From positions 23,331,302 through 23,395,301 of the forward strand of contig CM023534.1 of assembly GCA_013350335.1 (NCBI GenBank): a DNA stretch of 64,000 bases, given 5' to 3'. The DNA comes from Chimonanthus salicifolius (lineage: Eukaryota; Streptophyta; Magnoliopsida; Laurales; Calycanthaceae). Position 1 is the first letter of the stretch; each line of letters opens with the position of its first letter. Below, one piece after another: positions 45,112-54,834 of the stretch. Under the pieces are notes generated by a model. It was not told where the DNA came from, made no database searches, and saw only the letters and a program-made list of their open reading frames with translations. Position numbers and translations under genes: made by a program.

Positions 45112-46873
45112 ATGGCACCGAAGACTCACGGAAGGGGTAAGATCACAGTCGTCTTAGAGCAAAAAGGTATAGAAGTGAGGCGACAACGCAAGTAAGTAAT
45201 GAGGACAGAAATGAAGAGAGATGTGAAGAGAGAACTGAGGAGGCTACTAAGCAGAGAAGCGAAGTCGTCATACAACAGGCGAAATTTCGCAGCATGGCAC
45301 ATCTGTTCGTGTCTGAAGAAGCTTTCAGACGCTTCAAAAGTGGACTATTCCGGATGAAAGTTATTTCTGGTAAGAAAATCAACCTCAGTGTTTATGACTC
45401 GTTGAATTTCGTTTGAAACAGTTCTTTGAGGGTGTTGGGTGGGTAGAATTTCTTCAACTCGAAAACATTACCAATGCTACCGGTAATGCTCTTGTATCCA
45501 CCGTCCGTGGCGTGAAATTTGAACTTACTGTTGATTCATTGGAAGACATATTTCAGATATCCAAAGGAGGAGTCCACAAATATGAAACTAACAGTTGGGT
45601 TGTTTTAGATGATTACAAAGAGGTTGACATTTTAAATGACATCTGTAATAGGACTGATATTACAAATCTTTTCAAGGTTTGCGCCAGTCAAATCACCTTA
45701 GAATGACGCCTTGTTCACCTGATTCTTCTTCAATACATTCTTCCAAGAGGTGGACACGTCGACGAAATATCTTATTTGGATCTCTTTGTGATGTGGTGTC
45801 TCTTTAATAAAAAGGAATGTGAGCTTTGGATATCTTGTTTTCAAACACATCGAAGTGACAAATAAAAAACAAAAAACCCTTCTTCCTTATGCGGTCCTTC
45901 TCATTTCAATTTTTAAGAAATTCAAAGTTGTTTTCCCCATTGAGAATAGAATTGATCTAAAATATTCTGACAGTCTCAATGACACCACCATAAAATTTAT
46001 TGGCTATAAACTCGTAGACAGTGTTTGGATTCGAAAAGAAAGGGGCAATGCCAAAAGATAATTGGAAATAATTAAAGCCCAACAGGTTGAATGCCAATCT
46101 GGGTTCAACCCCCTTCACCTACCAATGCCCATCCTTCGATATATGTTGCCTTTACACCTTCTACTTCTTCAACTTCCAGTGCCACCAAGGAAACTGAACC
46201 ATCGTATTTTTCAGTATTTAAAGCTGAATTCAGAGAATTCCAAGACTATGTCATCGGTCGTTTGAACAAGATGGGAACTCAACAACATGAATCTCATAAA
46301 TACATTGTCAAATGCATCAAAGAACATGTGGAGCTCCATAATAGATCATTGGCTACTATAGCAAGTCAGATGGACCTCAAAGTAATTCCTCCTCGTGCAC
46401 AGGAGACTGCTACCTCAGCAGCTGCCATACCAACTGCTCTAAGCTCATTTACTATTCCAACTGCTCTGAGATCATCTGCACATCTTGCCATTGCACATCC
46501 TACCACACATGCTGCTCCAAGCTCCTTTGCATCTCCAGTTGATCCAAGATCATATGCACATCCTGTCACACCTGTTGCCCTAGACTCCTCTGTATCTTCA
46601 GACTCCTTTGCATTTCCAGTTGCAACTGCAGACTCCGCTGCATCTCCAGCTGCTGTAGAATCATCTAGACCTTCTGCCACAGGTGCTCCAGCCTCTGATA
46701 GAACTGTTGCCACTCCCGCTGCTATCTTTGCGACACTTGCTCTAGGATTATCTGCACCTCTTGCCGTACCTGCTGTTATCTCTAGAACTCCTGCCACACC
46801 AGCTGCTACAACTGTCTCTGGAACTTCTGCAACACCTGATGCTCCTATCAAAACAAGATTCACCAACCTCTGA
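45112..46873 (+). pseudogene. Plant putative transposon protein (PF20167-like), decayed
   Basis: It begins MAPKTHGRGKITVVLEQ. Frame-shifted segments follow: FVSEEAFRRFKSGL (about 45310), FFEGVGWVEFLQLE, STVRGVKFELTVDSLEDIFQ (45505-45565), then YILPRGGHVDEISYLDLFVM (about 45735-45795) and LPYAVLLISIFKKFKVVF (about 45884-45937). The C-terminus (46380-46870) is Ala/Ser/Pro/Thr-rich. From memory this pattern matches the plant 'putative plant transposon protein' family, found in many uncharacterised repeat-encoded proteins. Frameshifts near 45190, 45410 and 45830 plus an in-frame TGA at 45707 break it. Role unknown; being inside the MULE suggests it travels as a second element gene or captured cargo. 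Confidence 0.6.
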
Positions 46874-47720
46874 TGCCCTCTAGAGTTTCTGTTTTTTATT
46901 TTGTAAATTTACAAGCATTCGATGTATATAAAATAATTTTTTTTCTATGATATTTTGATGTTCAATATTCATATTTTGTTCTTATGATAATATTTTATGA
47001 ACAACTTTATAAAAGGAAGCCAAAGTAAAGTAATTCCTGTCATGTGAACAAACACTGTGTGCTGATATTTACATGTCTTTTTTTCACAATGGGTGTGTTG
47101 CAGAATAAATTACATTTTGGTCCGATCCATGTCATCTAATAGAAGTTGTGAAGTCCAGTGGCCATGTAAGGCTGTGAAAACCCAGCATTTGTATTGTTTG
47201 TAGAACTCTTATTAATTAAATATAAACGAAATATTGTCTCAACAAGTGTGGAAAACCTCCATCTTTTCCACGTAACTTGTCTGATCCCCCTCCCCGCAGT
47301 ATGGGAAATAGATTCCTTAGAAGGAAAGTGACTCATTTTCAGTGTTCTTCATTTTCCATTAGCTGGGAAACAACAAATAACTCAAGGTACAAGGTACATG
47401 TGTAGATTTTGTATGAACACTTGTTTAGATATTTAAATACATACATACATATGATTTTTTTCTTGAAGTAGTGAAATGACTCAAAAACACAATCTAAACA
47501 TTCCCTTGAGATTTCACATAAACAGTCAAGAATCCATAGTAGCCTCTCAAGACATAAGAGTTAAGAGGGTCTTGAAGCTTAAGGTACAAGGCACATGCTT
47601 AAATTTTGCTGGCAAACTTATTTAGATATTTAAAAATATATATGGTTTTCTTGAAGTGTCGAGATGATTAACAAACAACCTTTTAGGATGCACTAAGAGC
47701 ACTAGCCCATATTGACCCAA
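46874..47720. other. Non-coding part of the MULE with a 200-bp duplication
   Basis: Two diverged direct copies of about 90 bp (from 47382 and 47581) share AAGGTACAAGG, ACATG, TTTAGATATTTAAA and TTTTCTTGAAGT. No genes were found. Confidence 0.6.
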
Positions 47721-47727
47721 GTTCAAA

Positions 47728-48027
47728 GGCTGCGTTTGGACAACAGGTAAATTTTGCAGGGATTTACCCTTGGTATTATGAATGTTCTTGTTTGGAAATG
47801 ATTCTAAAAAATGAGAGGGGAAGGGTAAAAAGTTGATTTTTTACTTTTTACCCCTAGTTACCAAACAAGACAGGCTGCGTTTGGATGAGGGGTAATTTCG
47901 CAGGAGTTACCCCTATGTAGGGGTCACCTTTGAGTAGGGGTCACCTTTTAGCAGTGGTTACCCTTATCTTATTTCGTAATTTCAGTGGTAAAGTTATTTC
48001 GACAAACAAGTCATATTTTACTCATAG
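47728..48027. mobile_element. Two tandem left ends of the GGCTGCGTTTGGATG MITE family
   Basis: GGCTGCGTTTGGACAACAGG (47728) and GGCTGCGTTTGGATGAGGGG (47873) head to tail, each followed by GGTAA and TTACCCCT-type sequence. Right ends are incomplete. Confidence 0.5.
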
Positions 48028-49108
48028 TTTAAATAAAGGTGTACAGAAAATTGGCTCGCCAAGATGTTTCTAAGTGATCCGATTGGTGATCCGATGCCAA
48101 GGGACATTTCAGTGATCCGGTTGGTGATCCGATGTTTATTAGAAAACAATGTCCATCCAATTCGGCTCGCCAAGGGCCATTAAGGGATGCGGTTAGTGAT
48201 CCGATTTTGGACATTCCTATCTGTACCAAATTCGGCTCACCAAGGGGCCATTAAGGGATCCGGTTGGTTATTCGATTTTGGAAATTCCTATCTGCACTGA
48301 ATTCGGATCGCCAAGGGGCCATTAAGGTATCCGGTTGGTGATCTGATTTTGGACATTCGTATCTGCACTGAATTCAGATCGCCAAGGGGCAATTAAGGAA
48401 TCCAGTTGGTGATCCGATTTTGGACATTCCTATCTTAAGGGAATTTGGCTCGCCAAGGGCTATTAAGGATCCGGTTGGTGATATGATTTTAGACATTTCT
48501 ATTTCAAGCGAATTCAACTAGCCAAGGGGTCATTAAGTGATCCGATTTTGGACATTCCTATCTCAAGGGAATTCAGCTCGCCAAGGGCTATTAAGGGATC
48601 CGGTTGGTGATCCGATTCTTGACATTCCTATCTTCTTATATTTTCGGTACGGCAGGTGAAGGGTAAATTGGAAATCCATTAAAACCTATGTCTGTATGCA
48701 CAAAATGCCCGTGGGTGGATGTAATACCCTGCCTCAAAAAAGTCACACATTGTGTAGACCAAAAGTGGATAATATTGTGCTAACGGGACGGGTTGTTACA
48801 AATGGTATCAGACCATGGTTTAACTCTCTTCCTGAGGGTGTGAACTTGGTTGTTATGTGTGTAGAGCCGGGGACGGCTCTGGCTTTAAGGAGGCTAGATT
48901 GTAATACCCTTCCCAAAAAAGTTCCACATTGCTAGTGGCATTGAAAATTCCCTGGCATATAAGTAGTAGCCGTCCTCCTTTTAGCAAAAGGCCTTTTGGG
49001 AGCAATAATGGGTTGGCTCGCCAAAGTAAAGCCGTGCGGTTCCGTGTGTAGGTCCAAAACGGATAATATTGTGCTAGCGGGACCGGTCGTTACAGAGGAT
49101 CGCTCGCC
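48028..49108 (-). repeat. Right terminal inverted repeat of the MULE, TRIM-interrupted
   Basis: It is the reverse complement of 41196-41935 throughout: the inner edge CAGAAAATTGGCTCGCC, tandem units up to about 48630, then the terminal block. The outermost bases lie beyond the TRIM insertion (49095-49108). Confidence 0.85.
48720..49094 (+). mobile_element. TRIM with one shortened LTR
   Basis: Left LTR 48720-48800 (81 bp, internally deleted) and right LTR 48900-49094 (195 bp) both start TGTAATACCC and end GTTACA. The primer site TGGTATCAGA is at 48803. Flanks GTGGA and GAGGA form a 5-bp TSD with one mismatch. The same family forms the solo LTR at 52298. Confidence 0.8.
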
Positions 49109-49117
49109 CTGTTTTAA

Positions 49118-49480
49118 AGGGTACATAATCATTTGAAGGTGAATATACGAAGGACTAATACCAAATCATTTTGATATTTTGTCTGCTAAATTTGGGAATA
49201 ATTTGATTATTATGTAATTATCTAATAACAAATATATTAAATTCATCTTAAAGAGATGGTAAGGTGTACGAGTGATTAAAATCATAATAGTCAAGGTGCA
49301 AAGTGCATTTTTAGGTGCAGGTTTGTTTATTATTTTAGACACACATTTTTTATATTTTTAAATGTATGTGTATTTATTTAATTATGTACATTTTTTAATA
49401 TAAATATAATAAAAAATTCAAAATATTTTTAAGATATTAATGACAAATACACTTTTGTACTCACTATTAATTAAGTAATG

Positions 49481-49554
<74 letters not shown>

Positions 49555-49604
49555 ATATATAGTTCAAAGAAAATGCATCTAATGTAAAAGTATATATAAT
49601 TTAT
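49118..49604. other. AT-rich DNA with a TA microsatellite
   Basis: (TA)n runs at 49483-49560. The Ile/Tyr frame over it is an artefact. Confidence 0.75.
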
Positions 49605-49870
49605 TTTTTGAATGATTGATTTGTATTTTATTGAAAAGAAGGAGAACACCCCAAAATGATACATGCTAGAAGAAGGGCTTCAAGGCCCAAGAAAGACAAA
49701 GCCCACAGCCTGGGCCCAAGCACAAAAGCAAAAGGCCCTAAGAGAGGAGCCCAAGAAATTTATAAACCCCGGCCCAAAACCAGAGACAACAAGCCCACAA
49801 CGGTAAACAGCTTAAGATAAATATAGCAGGCCCAATTTTGGCCCAACAATCCTGGCACAGAGTAAAATTC
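49605..49870 (-). mobile_element. Possible LINE 3'-end fragment
   Basis: TTGTATTTTATTGAAAAGAA followed by GGGCCCAAG-rich sequence resembles a minus-strand LINE 3' UTR, as at 9672-9760 (CTTCATTAATAAAAGAGAAG). No protein domain or TSD was seen. Confidence 0.3.
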
Positions 49871-51861
49871 AATGCCTGCTGGTTTCATCAAACTTAAGTT
49901 GGCTCAAAGTGAGAGAACTTACCCTAAATGCAAATCATGGATTCCGTTTAGATTTGGATTTGGCTAAGAAAGGGATTGAATGTGATTACTCTTTGATGAC
50001 ACAATGACATAGATGAATGTCCAATAATCAATTTGAAGTGGGTCACGCTTGGGGATTAAAAAATAGACCTGATTTTAAGGAATTCAAATTTAGACGAGGG
50101 ATATTTTTATTAATGTAACGATTTTAACTCACAACTTAATTTATCCTCATCACGAATTTAATATCAATTTAACTTTTAAAGCTTATTGACCTAATGAATT
50201 TTCACTATTAGATAAATATAGAATGTGCAATTTGGACAGGTGTGTCGGGTTGGGAGTTAAATCTTAGCTCGCATATATTTAATTAGGGCCAGTATTTTTC
50301 AATTCAATCCATATTTTGGTCTCCTCCAATCCCCTCATAACCCAATCCATTTTTAAAACCCCAACCCATTTTTAATTTGGGTAAGGTTAAATTGGGTCAC
50401 GAGTCAACCCATATGATTAAGTAGATAATTTGGTCTAAATATATTATTGATATGCCTCAAGTGGAGGCATCCGTAAAACAAGTCTTCACTACTAAAATAT
50501 AATCATTATAGAGAGTTAATTCTAAAAAATCATTATATATATTTATCAAATTTAGGCAGATTGGGTTATACAAAGAATAACTTTAGCCCAACCCAAATTA
50601 AAACTGGATCAAGCTTTTTTGACCTGAATAAATTAATATTTTAAATGGGTTGGGTTAGCCCGCCCATATTTTCGAGTAAGGTCAAATAGGTTTAGGTAGA
50701 CCCTAACTCAAATTGTAACCCTAGATAATGTGAAATTTTTAGGGCTTTAAAAAACATGACCTCTCTTATCTAGTGAAGATCAAATTTTATAGACACTATA
50801 TACATACTAATACTTTTAGATTCATTCATTCATTCGAATTCAAATACAACCATTGAATTGTTTGTATCAAAATTTAGTGCAAAGTAGTTTATTTATGGAA
50901 GATCAATGATTATTTAATCTCGTGTACTTCCTTGATATTGGATCTCCTGGAGTCACTCTAAGTTTCCTGAATTGGTACCTAAGCAGACCTGATCTGACCC
51001 AACCAAGCCTGGTGTGATCTTAAAAGTTGGGTAGAAAGGGTTTGGCTTATTTAGGGCAAATGGATTGAGTGGCATGGGTCACCCAACACACAACAAATCT
51101 GGCTGTCAGGGATGGGACCCACCTACCGACAAATAGGATCCCGAAGAATGTTGGACTCTGGCCCAGATTCCACGGTAGCTTTCCAAGAAGGAGAAACCTA
51201 TTTGTGGATGCAAGAGAGAGTGGAGATTGAGAAAGACGCAAAACCTGACTGAGTGGCCACAAACAAAGGAGTGATTGGAAGTTCGAAGTAATGGCAGTCA
51301 TGTGATCATGTGAGTAAAAGGAAAGAAATTTCCATTTGAAAGTTCAAGACCGGCATCCCTCTCTATTTTATATTCTAAATCTCTATCAGAACCAATCATA
51401 CATCATAAAATAGGGGCAACGTTTCACATCAGCTGCATACTTGGTATTATCTATGTACAAGTCAAACATTCTAAATGATTGGTGGAGCATGATTTCATAA
51501 TTGACACCACTGTATTAGTGTGGTGAACACCATTCATTTGTTTGAACAAATCCATTTTGTGAATCTCATGCCTAAATATGCAGAGTACATTGTGTACCAA
51601 TGTGCAAGTGCTCATTGTTTTTTTTTTCAAGCTTTGCCATCCACTTTTTATGAGCTCATAAAATTGTAAAAGTGTCTTTGGCTTTTCTTGGATATTTGTG
51701 GATGTATTACATCTCTCTTTTGTCATGCACTCTCTCTTATTGGATGTCAACATCCACAAGTACGTGAAATTTTTTCAAAGTATTTTAGTAACCTTTAATA
51801 TATGTAAAGTCAAAGGAGAAGGGAATAAGAGATATGTGCAACAAAGAATAGTAGGTTTCTG
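49871..51861. other. Intergenic DNA with scattered AACCCAA/TTGGGTT words
   Basis: No gene was found. 50230-50720 is rich in GGGTTGGG/CCCAACCC words that may be a decayed relative of copies A-C. Confidence 0.4.
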
Positions 51862-52049
51862 TTTTTTTTTTTTTCCTTTGACAACAAAAAACTTCAAGAC
51901 CCTCACCTCTCTCCTAATATGAGGGCGTTAAATTCCAGATGTATACAACCCCCTGCAAGTCACCGGCATGGTGTTCCTATGAGACTTGAACATGTGACCT
52001 CTGGTTTTTAACCAAAAGTATTTACCAGTTGAACTATTCATGAGGGTTA
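51862..52049 (-). mobile_element. tRNA-derived SINE, family 3
   Basis: On the minus strand: CCTCATGAATAGTTCAACTG then GTAAATACTTTTGGTT (A-box region), AGGTCACATGTTCAAGTCTC (B box), a body, and an A-rich tail visible as the T run 51862-51874. TAGGTTTCT and TAGGCCTCT on either side could be a diverged TSD. Confidence 0.65.
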
Positions 52050-52297
52050 TAGGCCTCTACTTGACTGAATTCTAACTCCAATGTCCTTCCTTATGGAATG
52101 GAATCCTAAAAACTGACTGTTATTTTTAAGGAAAATATGCTCACCCTAAGTTTTCATTTTTTTTTCCTCTTACTTTTCTATATATTTTCAATAAAATGAA
52201 ATAAAAGGGAGGAGAGAGGACTGTCGATACATTATATCGATAATATGTATCGTGAATACACCCGTATCAATAATATATATCACCTAAGTTATATTAT

Positions 52298-52517
52298 TGT
52301 AATACCCCACCTTAAAAAGGGTCTTTAGTGTGGAAGGAAAAAAGTCTCATATTGCTAGTTGCATTGGAAATTATTTATTATATAAGTGGTAGCCTTCCTC
52401 CTTATAGAATGAGGCATTTTGGGAACAACAATGGGTAGGCTCGCCAATTGAAAACCGTACGAGCCGTGTGTGAGGTTCAGAACGGACAATGTCATGTTAG
52501 CGGGACATATCGTTACA
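52298..52517 (+). mobile_element. Solo LTR of a TRIM
   Basis: A single 220-bp LTR, starting TGTAATACCCC and ending CGTTACA, is flanked by the perfect TSD ATTAT (52293-52297 and 52518-52522). Its inner text (GGATAATAT/GGACAATGT, GTTAGCGGGAC) matches the right LTR at 48900. No interior or second LTR is present. Confidence 0.88.
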
Positions 52518-52522
52518 ATTAT

Positions 52523-53219
52523 AATCCCTGATTGAGGTCACATCAAATAGTTCAGAACTACAAGCATAAGGGTCAGATGGACAGTAGATCTACATGAGTA
52601 ATTACCATCTTCAAAACTCAAAGCATAGGAATCATATTTTACTCATATTGAAGTTATTTTGAATTTTTTACAATTTAGACAGTGGTTTGTGAATTGAAAG
52701 TTGAGAGCGAGTTAAGATGAAAATAGGAAGGGGATGAGAGGCGAAGTTGGTCTTTGGCCGTTGGCACACTTCCTTATGGTAGTGGAGGCTGCCCGGCGAC
52801 CATTGCATGTTCTTCTGTTGGGAATGTGTGTGAAAGAGAGAGAATTTTCTTCTCAGATTTACAGATTCTTTTAGCAAGCTTCCTCTGGCTTTGACCGGTT
52901 TGATTGGCTTCAACATAGAGGCAAAGGAATTTTCCCTCTCGATTGGGGGTATTAATATAATCATATTAATACCATTCTCCAAAGTTAGAGATCTTAGTGA
53001 TCTGCAACCAATTGTTTGATGACAACCACCGTAGGAATGACAGTGAAATATTTCAAACTTCTTCAATTGGATTGAAAATGTGAACCGCTGTCAGTGTGTC
53101 ACCCTTTCTGCTGGTTCAAAATGAATGAAACCACATTTTTTTTTATGATTAAATTGTTCGGCCGTCTCATCTATATTTGGATATGCAACATTTTTTAACT
53201 TAATTAATTATTAGGACAT
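52523..53219. other. Unassigned stretch with a 132-codon minus frame
   Basis: The minus-strand frame 53066-52668 has no recognisable domain and an ordinary, non-repetitive composition. It could be a chance frame or a piece of a captured gene. Not called as a gene. Confidence 0.3.
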
Positions 53220-53350
53220 GTGCAATCCTCCCAATACCACATACATGGGTCCGTAACTACGGTGAGTGACCCATTAGAGTGGAGTGTGAATCGAACTCAA
53301 GACTCTGCTTCTTGAGGCGGGCGTCTTGACTATCAGCCCAACCCTTTAGG
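53220..53350 (-). mobile_element. tRNA-derived SINE, family 2, 3'-truncated
   Basis: On the minus strand: AAAGGGTTGGGCTGATAGTC, then CAAGAAGCAGAGTCTTGAG and TTCGATTCACAC, matching 39861 onward. The 3' half is short and has no A tail. Confidence 0.65.
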
Positions 53351-53639
53351 GTTAATGAAACGGGATATTTCAATCTCGTCATTTCAATGATGGGAACTTT
53401 TTTAATATAAAATAATGGATTTATTTATTGTTTGTTTTTGTTTAATATAAAATAGATTAGTTTTAAGTAGCTGTCAAATGAATCTTGATTATTTATTTAT
53501 CAAATGGTTGAGATTTGTTTTGCATTGGTGAGAAAGAAAAAAAATACTTTATAAAAAGAGTTAAAACTAGGGAAAAGAATTTATCTAATTAATGAATTTC
53601 AAAGATTTTACCTATTTTTATCATATTATTATCAGAAAG

Positions 53640-54433
53640 ATAGAGATAGGGTGGTTTGGAGTTGAGAACTGTCTACACCATAAATGATGCTTGTCTGATG
53701 AAACAATTTTGGAGTATTATCTCTGAGGTGGACAACCTATGGTTGAGATGGGTCAAGCAAAAATACTTGAAAAACAAATTCATTTGGTGTGTCAAATTGA
53801 AATATGACTCTTCTTGGGCTTGGAGGTCGATCCTTTCGGTCCGCAACCTGGTTAAGGTGCATATTGTTACAACGATTGGCAATGGGGCCTCAAACATTTT
53901 CTGGTTTGATCCTTGGATTAAACTTGGTTACATTTTGTTCGAACAATTTGGTGGCAGGCCAATCTATGATCTTGGGATGGGTCTGGACATTCTGGTCAGT
54001 GCCTTTGTTTGCAACTGTCAGTGAGTTCTTCTTGAATCTACTTTGACGACTCTCTCTATCATCTGGGAGATGGTCATGGGTGTTTCTCTGCATGCTACTC
54101 CCACTGCTGACAAGCTTCTCTAGACTGCCAATGTCAATTCACTATCGCCTCTACTATTATTAACAACAACAACAACATGGTGGAACATGTTTGGGTGAAT
54201 TACATTTAGTTTCCTGGATGCATTAGTGGTCATTCGACAGTTCCCTGGTTCTTTTTTAACTCAGGCCTCAAAACTAGGGACTTACTATTCAACCTGGGCA
54301 TCATCAACGACTTGGTGTGTGTCCTATGTGGTTTGGAGGTGGAATCCCACCAGCACCTCCTGAATTATAGTTCCACTTTGTCTGTCTGGCATGATCTGAT
54401 GAGAAAATTTGGGCTTCTATCTCAAGTTGGGAG
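53640..54433 (+). pseudogene. LINE ORF2 C-terminal region, left part
   Basis: ELRTVYTINDACLMKQFW, then DNLWLRWVKQKYLK and WRSILSVRNLV, is the segment between reverse transcriptase and the zf-RVT domain in plant LINEs. The zf-RVT Cys/His cluster (VCVLCGLEVESHQHLL) follows near 54310-54360 in another frame. A stop at 54022 shows decay. The reading is cut at 54433 by the copia element and resumes at 59229. Confidence 0.75.
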
Positions 54434-54796
54434 TATTGGAATTAAATAATTTGTAATTCCTAGGAGGCACCGTGATGTATTTCTAGGCGACTCTTAAAAG
54501 CATGTTACCTTGGGTAGTGCAGTAGTCCCATTTGATTTGATGATTTGTATTTTCCTAGAACATAAACCTAGGACAATGAAAAGTTGTGTTGGTTCATGAA
54601 GGGATGTGTTGGTTCATTTCTTGAGGTGAGTTAATAGCTAGAAGCCTATATAAAGAGGTGTTTGTAATCAAGTTTTCACTCAGAAATTCTTCAAGGAAAA
54701 GTTTAACCCTTTTGCATCTTTTCCTTTATGCTTTGTACAATCTTATCAAATTTACAAAAATTTGAAGTGTGTCCGCTTCATTCCGCTGCGCCAACA
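54434..54796 (+). repeat. 5' LTR of the plus-strand copia element
   Basis: A 363-bp repeat with a TATATAAAGAGG promoter motif at about 54649. It carries an extra about 20-bp copy of the TGTTGGTTCAT segment that the 3' LTR lacks. Confidence 0.9.
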
Positions 54797-54834
54797 AATT
54801 TGGTATCAGAGCCTTGCACATTTATCTCTATTCC

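Larger units (their letters stand above)
41196..49108 (+). mobile_element. Mutator-like transposable element (MULE), 7.9 kb
   Basis: The ends are inverted: GGCGAGAGATCCTCCCAC at 41196 and, on the other strand, GGCGAGCGATCCTC from 49108. The 9-bp flanks are TTGTTTTAA (41187-41195) and CTGTTTTAA (49109-49117), a Mutator-type TSD with one mismatch. Terminal inverted repeats of about 0.7 kb consist mostly of 70-73-bp tandem units. The interior holds a decayed MULE transposase (42360-43640), a 44-kb-region hairpin array, a second decayed gene (45112-46873) and MITE fragments. A TRIM (48720-49094) lies inside the right terminus. With both genes broken, the copy is non-autonomous. Confidence 0.85.

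Noticed and set aside
46366..46866. 166-codon alanine/valine-rich minus frame
   Set aside because: It is the antisense shadow of the Ala/Ser/Pro-rich tail of the second MULE gene.
52668..53066. A 132-aa minus-strand gene
   Set aside because: No recognisable domain, promoter or splice signals; could be chance.
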